A stretch of 64,000 nt of DNA from Scleromitrula shiraiana. Lineage: Eukaryota > Ascomycota > Leotiomycetes > Helotiales > Sclerotiniaceae. Each line of letters opens with the position of its first letter. Positions within the stretch are counted from its first letter, which is position 1. The position numbers were made by a program, and so were the translations under genes. Shown in pieces: positions 35,294 to 47,173 of this stretch. A model generated the notes under the pieces. That model was not told the DNA's origin, made no database searches, and saw only the letters and a program-made list of their open reading frames with translations. Location: NCBI GenBank assembly GCA_028455995.1, contig JABELC010000005.1, forward strand, positions 3,410,001 through 3,474,000, read 5' to 3'.

Positions 35294-35887
35294 ACTAGTA
35301 GGAGAAAAAAGAAAAAAGTGGACTTTTTTTGATAAACCCAACTGTTACTACTAGTACTAGTATAATTTGAAATAAGAAATTTATATCTTTAAAATTGATA
35401 GATAGTATTAGAATAATTACTAGTATTAAAAATTAGAATTTATTAATATTTAAATTACTAGTATGATCATAATATTGATATTTAAATTCAAGTTACCAGT
35501 GTATTAATATTTAAATTGTATTACTAATATTTAAATTATCATGATCATGTTAATATTTTAAATTATATTAATATTTGAATTCAAACAACTTGAAGTACTA
35601 CTACTAGTACTAGTAGTATATTAATACTATACAAACTTGAATCAAGTCTGAGTTCAAGTTATTATATTAATATCATATAAATTATATTAATATTTAAATC
35701 CGAGTCACTAGTATATTCAAGTTCAAGTTAATAGTTTATTTTTATAATTCAAGTTGATTTAAGAGATTAATTAAAACATATCATAATATAGTATATACTA
35801 CTAGTATTATATACATTATTATATATATTATATATATATTATATATATACTACTATCAAAAAAGTCCACTTTTTTCTTCTACTAGTA
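35294..35887. mobile_element. AT-rich TIR element (non-autonomous, decayed)
   Basis: A block of about 594 bp with inverted ends. The left arm (35294-35333) contains GAAAAAAGTGGACTTTTTT. The right arm (35853-35887) contains its inverse, AAAAAAGTCCACTTTTTTC. Both are bordered by TACTAGTA/ACTAGTA. The interior is almost pure A/T with many short TTCAAGTT and TACTAGTA words and no coding frame. Features fit a MITE or a RIP-eroded DNA transposon. No clear target-site duplication could be read. Confidence 0.7.
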
Positions 35888-36445
35888 TAAAGAGCATAGT
35901 TTAGTTCCAACATGATATACGGTGTATACCGATAATCTTTTCTAAAATGTTCAAGATCCCGGGGTATTATAATTATTACTACAACGTTCGGCCAATCGAA
36001 CTCGATAACAAAATGGAGTACCAGCCATCTATCATATCTCTCTTACCTTGACTCTCGCCAAATCCCACTAATCATTAAAATACCTTCCTGTTAAAGGATG
36101 GTCAACAATAATTCAACCACTATTCTTATCTACCACGACAACTGTATCCTACCAAAACTTCCCACTTCTTAGATGCTCTTATCAGCTTTCGTATTTTTGC
36201 CATACAACATTATACCTATCTTTCTTATGGATTTCTCATTCGTCCCAATATCTGCGAGGGACCCTCGTTCAAAGTTGGAACTAATTTAATTATCGACCAA
36301 AAATGTCAAACCGTAGATTGCCGTTGCATACATATGTATCATCCTCGTGCCCTGTCCCCTCAGATTGTCATACCTTCACGTTGTTCTAAAAAAATTTTCT
36401 TCTTTTCATTTTGCCTACCTCAAATATTGTGTCAATCTTTGCGCA
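35888..36445. other. Upstream region of the NCS1 permease gene
   Basis: No gene. The last 100 bases are pyrimidine-rich. An upstream in-frame ATG at 36347 would extend the permease by 33 residues, but the ATG at 36446 is preferred. Confidence 0.5.
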
Positions 36446-38181
36446 ATGTCGGATTTTGTCCATGGTGATCAGGCAGATCTAAAGCATCCTCACGATGTTA
36501 AACAATCCCATGATCTGGAAGCTGGAAATGGCATCGAAAAGGTTGTTGGTACTGCGGTAATTGAACCAGCATCCGAGGAAGTAATTCTGGCCAGAGAACT
36601 TCAAGAAAAGAGAGGCTTCCTACGCCATCTGCGACGTGGTGAGGAATGGCTTGATGAAAAGATGGGTATTGAAACCCAAGGAATCGACAGAATTCATGAA
36701 GAGGATAAGAAACCTCCGTCCATTCTCAATGTCTTCTTCCTCTGGTGGTCACTCACACTTCATGTCGGTACCCTTCCAATTGGACTTCTTGGGCCCGATC
36801 CCGAAGTCTATGGTCTTTCTCTGGGTCAATCTGTTAGCGCAATCATTGTTGCAACTATTCTTGGGGCTGCTTGCACGGCTTATTGTGGTACTCTTGGTCC
36901 AAAAGTAAGTGACTTCCTCATTATCGATTTCACGAATAAGGCTGACAACCTCCAAGCTTGGTCTCCGTGCCATAGCAGCTTCTCGATATTCCTTCGGCTT
37001 TTACGGCGCAAAACTTTGTTCAGTTCTCAACGTCATTATCGGTGGAGGGTTCGCTGTCGTTAACATTGTGGTTGTGGGTCAAATTCTAGCAGCTGTTTCC
37101 GATTATACCATGACAATTGCAGTTGGTATCATCATTATAGCCGTGATCAGTTATGTGGTATCCATCTTTGGGTTTGCACTGATTCATACATGGGAGAAAT
37201 ACTCATGGATTATGACATTCGTTCTTGTGTGTATCCTAATTGGTCAAGTCGCACCAAAGATGGAACCCAGTTTACCATCATTTGAGACCGGTTTAGGCTT
37301 CTCTGGTTCTTGGCTCAGCTTTTTTGCAGTATGCTTTTCCTCTGCTTCGGGATGGTGTTCCATTGCGTCGGATTATTATTGCAACTATCCCGCGACTACT
37401 AAGGGCTGGAAGATGTTCTTCCTCACCATACTCGGGATTTCTCTCCCAACAATCTTCTGCACAGTCATCGGAGCATGTATCGCAAATGCTGCATTGGCCT
37501 CAGAAGCGAACCCAGTTCTCACGGACGCGTATGCAAATCATGGACTGGGTGGTCTCCTCTTAGAATGTTATCATCCATTCCGCTTCGCGAAATTCTGTCT
37601 TGTTCTTCTGGTATTCTCAGTTATTGGAAACAACGTTGCAGTTAACTACTCAAGCGGTTTATCCCTTCAACTTCTTGGTCATTATTTCCATGCCGTTCCA
37701 CGTTTCATCTGGTCATTTGTTAATGCTCTCGTTATTGCCGTTTTGGCGATTGCTGGTAGATCACACTTGTCTTCCATTGTGAGCAACTTCGTCTCTTTGT
37801 TGGGATATTGGACCGTTTCATTTACCTTCATCCTTTTAATTGAAGACAAATGGTTTCGTCGTACCGAAGGCTACAACTTAAACGTATGGGATGTTCCTAG
37901 CAAATTACCTTGGGGTTTGGCTGCTGTTATGTCACTCCTAATTGGATATTTAGCTGGTGGTTTACCTGGGATGGCTCAGGTTTGGTATGTCGGTAAGTAA
38001 ATAATCTATGCAAAATAACACCTCTTTATCCCATTATACAATGCTAATGAAGTATTTAGGACCAATTGCATTGAAGTTCGGGCCATACGGAGGAGATGTA
38101 GGAATCTTCTTGAGTGGCGTGTTTACAATCGTCACGTACCCTCCCCTACGTTGGTACGAACGCAAAGTCACTGGTAGATAA
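36446..38181 (+). CDS. NCS1 family purine-cytosine permease (FCY2-like)
   Basis: Three exons, 36446-36904, 36957-37992 and 38060-38181, encode 538 aa. The family imports cytosine and purines with protons across the plasma membrane. The sequence shows a polar N-terminus (about 90 aa), then GIETQGIDRI and NVFFLWWSLTLHVGTLPIG in TM1. GPKLGLRAIAASRYSFGFYG spans the first splice junction and matches the family motif GPKxGLRxxxxSRxSFG. About 12 hydrophobic segments follow. DYYCNYP in the middle and FGPYGGDVGIFLSG near the end are also typical. The introns have GTAAGT donors; the first acceptor is CAAG, the second TTTAG. The start at 36446 gives a normal family N-terminus. Confidence 0.92.
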
Positions 38182-39149
38182 TTTACTTCCCTACCAGTGT
38201 CTAATAGCTTTTGCTCTACTTATCTCTATATTTTACATAATACTTATTGTATCAAATCAAAATAATACGGGGTGGTTACATAGTTACTTTATGATTCAAA
38301 TACAACATCAAAAGTTTCAATTTTCCCATCGATTTGTCCAGCTATCCACACCCAGTATGTAGTTACCTAACTCAAATGACCCCTCCTTCCAAACCCAGAA
38401 AAGGGTGCATCATACATATAAGACCTGCATCCCATATCTTGCCACTCACCTAATATGAAAAGTTCCATCATATCATCTCATAACACATTGTAACTCCACA
38501 TAAAACCGTCATGTACCTTTCCGCCCATCATCCCCTCTCGTACTACAACATGTACATCACCTTCCGCCAAGCACAACAATAGGAAGGTCACATGGCATTG
38601 ATGTTTCAACCGGCCGAGTGCATTGGTTCTCTTGAAAATTGGTCATTGGTGTACAACCCGCTGCCATATATCCGAGAACAATAGGTGTGCCAAGCAGTGG
38701 ATAGGGCAGGTGATGGTGGTGGGAGATTTCTAGACACGTGTATATGTACTCTGTTGGGTTAGGTTGGAACTCAGGGATGGAACATGCATGGAAGGTTAAT
38801 TTCATGCATGGTGCTAGGGTTTCTGTCAGCGTAAACATGCCAGGATGAGGGGGATTTGTGGCGGATGTGTTCAACAGCTCGGAAAAGGGATTTTCCGACC
38901 GAGCCTTTACATTTAGGAAATATGGAATTCTTGACCATCAAGTGCTGGCAAAATCTTTCTGATGAGCATTACAATCTATGTGATACGAAATCATTATTCC
39001 GTCGCCTTTTTGTTCCTGGATTCGATATTGTTCCATAAAAGATACAGTATTCACAAGTTACATGTAAAAAGGAGTCTGACTTAAGTTGAGACATGCTTTA
39101 ATTATGCTATCTATTTTTTCCTGATTCCTTTTTACGAGATTGCTAAACT
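38182..39149. other. Intergenic, no gene seen
   Basis: 3' flank of the permease gene. A 105-codon minus-strand frame at 38557-38874 has no recognisable family and low coding character. Confidence 0.5.
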
Positions 39150-39743
39150 CTATGCGTTCCGTCTCTGATGAACTTCACTTTCAGCATTCAAATATATCCT
39201 TTCCAACCTTTTAATTCTTTCCAATTGGTCAGTCGACGGTTTCCTTTCAGGTTGGTTGTCAATTAATGCTTCCCAAGTTGTTTCTGTGGCGAATAAATTG
39301 ACAGAGCTGTACCTTTCTTCTGCAATCTTACCTATGGTTTGTTTCACTTTGTTGCATTCAATCCCTTCATGTTTAATCAATGATTTGCAGACATTGTTGA
39401 ACAACTGTGGGCCCGGATAATAGCGAACATGGTAATGTTTCTAGATATCATGAGGAATTTGCGATATGAAATTCCTGACAAAAGTGGCATATTTTGTGTC
39501 CTTGGCTCGAAATTCCTCAATGATAGATTCGCTTTCTTTGATCAGAAAGTTTGCGAGATGTATTGTTGTCGTTCGCATTTCCTCAAAATTCATAAAATGA
39601 ATTTCCCTATCATTCGAAGGTGCGTTGATTGCGATGGTTGGATTAGGAAAGATGGAGGGATCTAAATTTGAGGATTGGCAATGTAGGATGTAGAGATCGA
39701 GCGAGGTATAGATATAAGCTGGAGCTTTGAGATGAAGATTCAA
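39150..39743 (-). pseudogene. Hypothetical gene, possibly broken by an in-frame TAG
   Basis: Two open segments lie in the same frame: 39743-39444 and 39440-39150, separated only by a TAG at 39443-39441 (ISQIPHDI*KHYHVRYYPG). Joined they would make roughly 195 residues, with a hydrophilic, helix-rich C-terminus (STDQLERIKRLERIYLNAES). No ATG is available at the 5' end of the first segment, and an upstream in-frame stop follows soon, so an earlier exon or further decay is likely. No family recognised. A CAG-to-TAG change would account for the stop. It could also be chance openness, and confidence is low. Confidence 0.35.
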
Positions 39744-40973
39744 AGCATAGATTCATCCAAAAGGTACTTATATAGTGGCATGTCAAACTCTCGAAGCTTT
39801 GATATAATAATCTATATTAGTCGTGCGCCAAAGGCTCGTATGGGGACCTTCTACCCCGGCTTCGACCCCTCATTCTCATAGAATAAACAGTACGGCCAGA
39901 AAAAGATCATTCAAAACACGAATATCACATAGTTGATTTTCTACGAGGCTGCATTGTCTCGATTTATATCTCACCAATATCTAGTAGAGAAATTGCGTAG
40001 TCGTCTACAACAATCAAAATGTTCACGCCCAACGCTCAAAATTGTATACGTACCATGTAGTTATATACAAATTTCGGTTTCTCAAACTTTACAAAAACGG
40101 AATATCTGATTATTTCGTATACAAACACGCGTGTAACCTACTAGAAACATCAATGATAAAAATGTTGACAAAATGTAAATTTAAGCTGGCATCTTGCTTG
40201 CTTCCCTTCATTGAGAATTTGACGACAACGCCACTAGACGATCGGCCAATAGTCAATATCACGTAAAGTTTATTGACAGTCCGCTTATGTCAATCAGTAC
40301 GTCAATGTGTATGAAATAATAAGGTTTAAATGTAAATCAAAGTTCTCCCTTTGGGTAGGAAATAATACCAGGAGTGTTCAAATAGGTGAGATTTTTGCCA
40401 AAACTAAAGTCGTTGTAATTCTGAATTGTGCTTCAGATCATGGAACTAGACCATTTGGTATTAACATTTCATATCTTGGAATCAGTAGCGCGTGCAATGC
40501 TAGATTCGTGGGTTTGCTGCGTAGAAGAAATGTAAAATTGGATTAAGATTTAAACTCAATTAATATCCATAAACTAGTGATCGATGCATAATTAGATGAT
40601 ATGTATACAAAAAGTTCCCATTGTATAGGTTTGAATCAAAACATATTATTATAAATCATTGATTGTTCATGTTATGGAATGACTGTGCTGTCACAACACC
40701 AATTTTGGAGAGCTCTAGAACATTATTGAAACCCGGTCATAGAACACCAACTTTGATCCGTACATTTGTATAGATATGTTCGCATAGTCGAGTCTTTGGC
40801 TGGTCAATTGAAGCCTTGTACTAATACATGCTGGTGATGGTCACTCTACTGAACCTCCTGAATGTAATGATATGATGGCACTGGCATAGCACGGGGGAAG
40901 TTTTCGATTAAAACATTAATTCTATTATATAACTACACAGAAAAAGAAGAAGCGCAGAATTCCAGCACAGGTC
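39744..40973. other. Intergenic, no gene seen
   Basis: Only short frames without recognisable content. The region near 40850-40973 is the 3' flank of the Na+ ATPase gene. Confidence 0.5.
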
Positions 40974-43900
40974 TCACTGTTGAGCCTTTTCCACATCGGT
41001 GTTCTCCGACCTGGTGGTACTATCCGCCTTAAACCCACCCAACATAACCTCTTCCCTCCCCGCGCCCTTAGCACTCCCATTTTTCTTCGTCATCCTCCTA
41101 AACCAAACCCTTTTAACCCATTTCCATCCCTCAATACCCACGAAGAACAAGATCGCCTCCACAAACACAATACCCCACTCCCAACTGATGCCTTCATGTT
41201 TGAACACTCTACGATTGATGACAGGGATGTAGAGTGTTGGGAAAACGGTGATGAAGCCAGCCATGATAGCCCAGAATAGGAATTGATTTCGCCATACATC
41301 TTCCATCCACTGGGTAAAATACTTTTTACTACCAGGTTTCATGCGGAAGAATGAGCGTCGCATATCAATCATTTCCCAGGCCAAGAAGAGCGAAAACCAG
41401 GTTAGACACACGAATGTGGTGGCACGAGCTCGGAATACGTTATCACAATCATCGTATGAGTCGTTGCAATTTTGTCCAATGTTCCCATCTCCCCAGCCAA
41501 AGAGAACCAGAGAGAAGGCAGAGAGACAAAGAGCTGCCATCCAAAGTCCGTATACCAGCATATCAATCATTATTTCGAGTGTGAAGACACCCGTTTTGAG
41601 TGATTGTGGTGGTCTTTCCATTATATCGCTCGCTGCGATTTCAAATCCGAGTCCCATATCCGGCATACCTGAGAGGAAATGTTAGCAAGGCATATTATAT
41701 CACATGTTTTAGGTTTATCTTACCAGATGTAATCATGATAACCCACAAGATTTCCACGGGTGAAAGTGGGAAGACCGACAAATTCGTATCGTCTTTAAAC
41801 GCAAGACCGATCAGTAACGTGCATGCTTGGGCGATATTTTGAGCCAACAGATGCAAGACAAATTTCTGAATGTTGTCGAACATTCGTCTGCCTTCCTCAA
41901 TGGCATTGAGAATAGAAGCAAAGTTATCATCCGTAAGGATAATATCCGATGCATCTTTAGCAACGTCTGAACCGGCTTGTCCCATTGCAATACCAACATC
42001 TGCTCGCTTCAATGACGGAGAATCGTTTACTCCATCTCCAGTCATAGCTGCGAAACATTTTCGTCTATGCAGCGCTTCAATCATACGAACTTTTGTGTTT
42101 GGTGAGCATCGTGCAATGACTAGTGGTAGTACAGGTAGTTCGTCGATCTCAGCATCGCTGAGTTTATCAAATGAGCTTGCTGTCATTACCATTGCATCAA
42201 CAGTATTTTGACCAAATACCGACATGTTTTTGGGTAAGATACCAACTTGCGCAGCGATAGCTTGGGCGGTTCCTGGATGATCACCAGTAAGCATGTGAAC
42301 TGCGATACCTGCAGTATGACATTCTTCTACAGCCCCAGCCGACTCAGGACGTGGTGGATCGTAAAGTCCAACTAGACCTTGGAAGGTCAAATCCGTCTCA
42401 ATCTCTGCGCGATCGAATTCAGCTGCGGGATCAGTAGAACCCTCCCATTTTTTGCTAGCCAATGCTAAGACACGAAGTCCTTGTGAGGCTAAAGCTTCCA
42501 TATTCTTCAATACCTGACCACGATGCTCCTCTGTCATCTCGATTGGATTTCCAGCTTCCCAATTAACACTTGTGCAGGAGCCCAGAATTCTTTCTACAGC
42601 ACCTTTGGTAAATACCATTGCAGCATTGTCCTTGTGTTGGAATATGACGGACATCTTCTTGACATCGGAGTCGAAAGGGAATTCAGCCACTTGTTTCCAA
42701 TCGGGAGAGTCACCGACGGTCCATCGCTCCCGATTCCAATTAAATCTAGAAGCAAAAACTTGAATCGCGATTTCGGTAGGGTCTCCTCGTGCATTCCAAC
42801 CATGTTCAGTCTTGTGAACATGGGCCAGATTAGCAAGTGAAGCAACGTTAAGGAAAGCCTCTAGATCGTCATTATCTCTCAATAATTCAGAGAATGGGGC
42901 ATCATTTCCTTCGTTCTTTTCACTTTCTTGACAGGGATGGCATGCATTATGAGAAAGTGCTCCTTCTTCGGGATTGAATGGATTATCAGATGGACCAACT
43001 GAGTAAGTACCTCGAGAAGGTATCCATGCCTTTTTTGTAACCATTTTTCCTTGAGTGAGCGTACCGGTCTTATCTGAGCAAATATCTGAATAAAATTAGC
43101 AGTTGATAAACAATCAATGAGAAACAGAATATCTTACCAGTAACAGCACCTAGTGCCTCAAGAGAGTCAAGCTTTCGCACAACAACATGTCTTTCGACCA
43201 TTCTTTGCGTCCCAGCAGCCATGGTAATTGTAAGAACCACAATGAGAGAAGCTGGAATCATCGAGAGACCTGTCGCTACAGCATAAATAATGACTTCACG
43301 ATTATTCGAAAAGCTATTGGCTCCTAGGACGATGATCGCACAGATGACAGCAATGCCGAACAATAGAATTGCCAGCTTGGACAACTTCCTTTGCAATGGC
43401 GTACCTACATTGACACCAAGAAAACGACCAATGAAATCACCTGCGGTCAGACCCCAGGCTTGAAAATATCGATGTGGTTTTGCTTTTCCATTTTCGTCAC
43501 GCTTGACTTGACGAGTTTTCTTTCCTTTGGCTCGTAGGGCGGCAGCGATGGATCCGATTTCTGTCTTCATGCCTACGGCAAAGACAATACCACGCGCCCG
43601 ACCTTTGGTAACCGTAGATGAGCTGTAGGCAACATTCAATCGATCACCAGGACCAGTATCGGCATCATAAACTTCCTTGGCACTTTTTTGAACAGGAAGA
43701 GATTCTCCTGTCAATAGTGCTTCATCGGTCTCAAAGTTCATAACTTCGACCAACCTATTTGGTGGTATTAGCTTGTGAATGACCTGTTGAAAAAGTGATG
43801 TTGATCATACCTAATATCTGCAGGGACCGTGTCACCAGTTTTCAGTTCAACCATATCTCCTAAAACAATCTCCACCGTTGCAACTGTCTCGGTTTTTCCA

Positions 43901-44380
43901 TCTCTGACTGCACTTGCTGTAGGAGAGCTCAATGATCGCAAAGAATCCATTGTTTTCTCAGCACCAAACTCTTGAAAAAATCCCACCACGATATTGAGTA
44001 CAATGACTGCAGCGACAACGCCACCTTCAATATACGATCCTATACCGAAACTGACAGCCATTGCCAATATTAGAACCTATATAGTGTTAGTAATGGTAAG
44101 ATGATTTCACCTTATGCGTTGGAACACTGACTAAAATCATTGCATTGGCAATTTGATGAATGAGAATTTTTAATGGTTGAACACCTGGTCCGTCATCAAG
44201 TTCATTCCTACCATATTGATCAAGACGCTTTTTGCATTCAGCTTGGGATAGGCCATCTTCCAGATCAGCTTCCAATTCGCTGCATACAACTTCGTACTTT
44301 AGGGCATGGGCAGGAAGAGATAAAGGTTTGTTCGATTGTCCGGAAACATGTTCGAGACTAGCGTTCTCGACTTGTGACAT
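40974..44380 (-). CDS. ENA-type P-type (IID) sodium/potassium efflux ATPase
   Basis: Five exons, 44380-44132, 44076-43811, 43754-43138, 43085-41724 and 41668-40974, encode 1062 aa, the usual ENA length. These plasma-membrane pumps expel Na+ (and K+) using ATP and confer salt and alkaline tolerance. Visible features are the N-terminal cation-ATPase domain (LSQAECKKRLDQYGRNELDD), TM1-2, the actuator TGES at about 187-190, and the phosphorylation loop DKTGTLT with the aspartate at about residue 382, just after the fourth exon begins. MLTGDHPGTAQAIA and the hinge TGDGVNDSPSLKRADVGIAMG follow, then the C-terminal six-helix region ending in a short charged tail. Donors are GTCAGT, GTATGA, GTAAGA and GTAAGA, and every junction keeps the frame. 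All catalytic residues are present. The ENA class is favoured over Ca2+ pumps by the overall sequence and by the DDGPGVQPLKI segment. Confidence 0.93.
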
Positions 44381-45669
44381 CGCGAAATATTCGTTAAAAT
44401 ATTGCGATATTAGTACTCAAAACGCTATAATTGCAATGAATGAATAAAAGTTCCATAGAGCTTGGCACTTGAAATTTTGAACTCCAGAACATGGGGACAA
44501 GATGGCTTTATATGTAGTCCTTCGACAGTAATGCCATGGCGGAAATGAGGAGGTTCCAAGAAACTAGTTTCCCAAAAGTACGCTGTCTACATAGCGTTGG
44601 TGAATAATCACCAAAATTTTTTGATTCTATGACGATGAAATGGCTTTAGTCAGTTCAATTTAGTGGTGTTTAGCAGCGGTGCCAATTCCCCGCCCCCGCC
44701 AAGGGACGACCGCTGGGAATTGTACGAAGCTAGAACATAATAAACCTTCTGGCCAAGAAACAATACTGTGGAGACCAAGAGAAACAATTGAGGACCCAAG
44801 AAATACTATTTGAGTGGCCAAGATGATGAATGATAAGAGAAAAATGTATGGTGATTCGGCAGATCGCGATGACACAACACAGCAGTGATATGAAATCGAA
44901 ACAATACTGTTGATTGGAATTTGATTGGAATTTATAACTTCAATTTGGAGTTGGCCACAAGAACTTCTCAAGATGCTTATCAAGAACGAAATGCCCTGAT
45001 TGGTGGTGAGTGTAGTGCTTTAATGTTTTAAATCAGCCCTAAAATTTCCTACATATTTAGCAGAGGCGCTTGCATCACGATTCTATCACCTGATGAATAA
45101 CGTCATGTGAGATCCTTAAATATCCTGAGATCAATTTATAGTCAAAGTTTATTCTCCAACGTTCTAGACTGCAAATATCAAGATACTAACTTGGTAACCA
45201 ATAGTGACGCACTAATAGACTGCAATAAGTAACGTCACACGGATGTCATCTAACCAAACTTTTTTCCTCCAGTCTTATCTGAGCTCTCCCCAACTATATT
45301 TCGACAATGACTAGCATAATAAAGCAACCCTTCTCGATAGCATAAACAGCCCGAACAAACCTAACTAAATCTTTCAATGATCTCACTACCTGTCATGCTC
45401 AAAGACAATATTACCAGCCATATATTCCACCAGAATTCTTTCCACCACACTAGTATGGACTTTCTCCAGAGATCCGAAGATATGGCAACGAGAGATCTTA
45501 GTGATATTTGCACTCTTTGAGCAGGAGCGTGATCAAAGGTGTTTGATGCAATGATGCTAAACTCGAAATTGACGGACCCAAGACCACACGTCATCGCAAG
45601 AGATGCTTCCATCTTGTATTTACTCGTTACCATGTCCAAGAAGTTTGGTTGAGGGTAGGATCATAATAG
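44381..45669. other. Promoter region of the Na+ ATPase and flank of the 2EXR gene
   Basis: No gene supported. A minus-strand frame at 45361-45639 has an ATG and some hydrophobic content (LVWWKEFWWNIWLVIL) but no family match, and was not called. Confidence 0.5.
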
Positions 45670-46617
45670 CTATTTATGTTGAAGTTGATCTATCTGTAGC
45701 AAGTGATATTTCTGGAAGACTGATCTGATTTTCAACGCGAATAGGAAAGAGAAACATCGAGTCGCTAACATCGTGACCTTTGAGTATTGAACAAGAAAAG
45801 TAACCACTTTCGCATTCATGCTACTCTTGAACGATGTTCTTGTTATCTCCTGGCTGTGATGATCTTTGTTGCAATAATTACCGTTATATTTATGTATGCA
45901 GACAACTTTGTCACTGCCTTCCACGAAGTCGGTCCAGCTTTCAAATGAATGTGATTGAAATTCACATAGACGTTCTTTCCAATTTGTGGTGCGGAAAACT
46001 ATCGAATCTTCTATTTCTATAGGTATTGTGCCTAGCCATTGAATATCATTGCGAGTGATATTATCTCCCCTGCATACGTATCCAAAGAACTTTACTTGAT
46101 TGTCATGAAGAAGCCTTCTAAGTTGCTCGAATAGATCACGATTGAACGATTGCCGGCCCCGATCGTCCAGTAGAATGACTCTATCGATGCTCCAATTGAT
46201 ATATGTCTTGGGAGGAGCAGTGAAGGTGCCTGAATAAGTGAAATCAGGTCCCGTAACATCCTCCTTAGAATGTACGCCGAAGTCCAGCTCGTAGTGTTTC
46301 AACCCCTCCATTCGAGATTCCCTACAAATGTGTAGAACGGCCGGGACCTCATGAAATGATGAGAATTTGAATGTGTATAATGGATCATCGAACAAATGGG
46401 CTACAATCTTGACTATTTTCATCCAAATTGTTACATTGCGTCTCCGATTGAAGGAACAAATTCGCCAAATTCTAAATCGAATTTCGGTTAGAAGTTTTCT
46501 GAAGCATGTCAAGGACGAGTTTGTTCGAGAGATACCTGGAATTTTATCAGATTGTTCGACATTGGTAAACTGAACGAGAGTTGCATTCGCTGCTGGCGCG
46601 TCATCTGATGAACTCAT
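45670..46617 (-). CDS. 2EXR-domain protein (intact)
   Basis: A single exon of 315 aa from the ATG at 46617. The upstream extension to 46644 begins with TTG and was not used. The N-terminal part has FRKLLTEIRFRIWRICSF followed by VPAVLHICRESRMEGLKHYE, the paired motifs of the fungal 2EXR domain. The rest is polar with the typical INWSIDRVILLDDRGR strand (usually written as IYFNPxxDxxYL in relatives). Function is unknown; the family is large and variable in plant-associated Leotiomycetes and is often F-box-like. A second, broken family member lies about 12 kb away on the same strand. The final 40 residues are basic and hydrophobic and may be a slightly eroded tail. Confidence 0.75.
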   Translation of the reverse strand: MSSSDDAPAANATLVQFTNVEQSDKIPGISRTNSSLTCFRKLLTEIRFRIWRICSFNRRRNVTIWMKIVKIVAHLFDDPLYTFKFSSFHEVPAVLHICRESRMEGLKHYELDFGVHSKEDVTGPDFTYSGTFTAPPKTYINWSIDRVILLDDRGRQSFNRDLFEQLRRLLHDNQVKFFGYVCRGDNITRNDIQWLGTIPIEIEDSIVFRTTNWKERLCEFQSHSFESWTDFVEGSDKVVCIHKYNGNYCNKDHHSQEITRTSFKSSMNAKVVTFLVQYSKVTMLATRCFSFLFALKIRSVFQKYHLLQIDQLQHK

Positions 46618-47173
46618 GCTTGATCGTTGGACTCTTATTTCCAATACGTAGTGGCCGATAGCTAGCTGCGTTAAACGAATGGATATTATGGGATGTCAAG
46701 TACAGTAGCAGATCTGTCAAGTTAGAATTTGGGAGCGAGAGGTAAATATTATAGAAATTGTGGTGAGGCTGGGCACAATCCCGGTTTTTATTGGAAACAA
46801 CTTGAATGCAGCATGCCGTAGTGCATGCATGATTTCCCAAGAAAAGGAAAGAAACAAAAAAGTACACCTGATCTGACCGACAAAAAGTAAAACTGGGCTT
46901 TTCCGTGCCAGTAGAAGATGTATGGCCGATCAAAAAAGAAAATACGGTATGATTGAAAGACATCTAGAGATTCACAAAGCTCGCAATCTATCCATGGAAG
47001 TGTATATATCAATTATTTCTTCTCTTAGACGAAGCAATTATTATACATGGCAATTGGCAAGATGAACTTTTCGTTCCTCCCTAACAAAGTTTTTGGATAT
47101 CGAAGCCACAATAAGTTCCAAGAACACCTTTTCCTCCATCTAATTCTACTCAACCATCCTTTTCCATCACCAA
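46618..47173. other. Intergenic, no gene seen
   Basis: Upstream region of the 2EXR gene and 3' flank of the ChAPs gene. A 120-codon minus-strand frame at 46601-46963 overlaps the 2EXR start and lacks recognisable content. Confidence 0.5.

Noticed and set aside
35279..35300. TACTAG tandem repeat as a CRISPR-like or satellite array
   Set aside because: Only about three short units with no spacers; an ordinary microsatellite at the edge of an AT-rich element.
38557..38874. 105-codon minus-strand open frame
   Set aside because: Unrecognised sequence in the 3' flank of the permease gene; no supporting start or splice context.
45361..45639. 92-codon minus-strand frame with a Trp-rich segment
   Set aside because: Starts at TTG or an internal ATG, matches no family I know and is short; could be chance.
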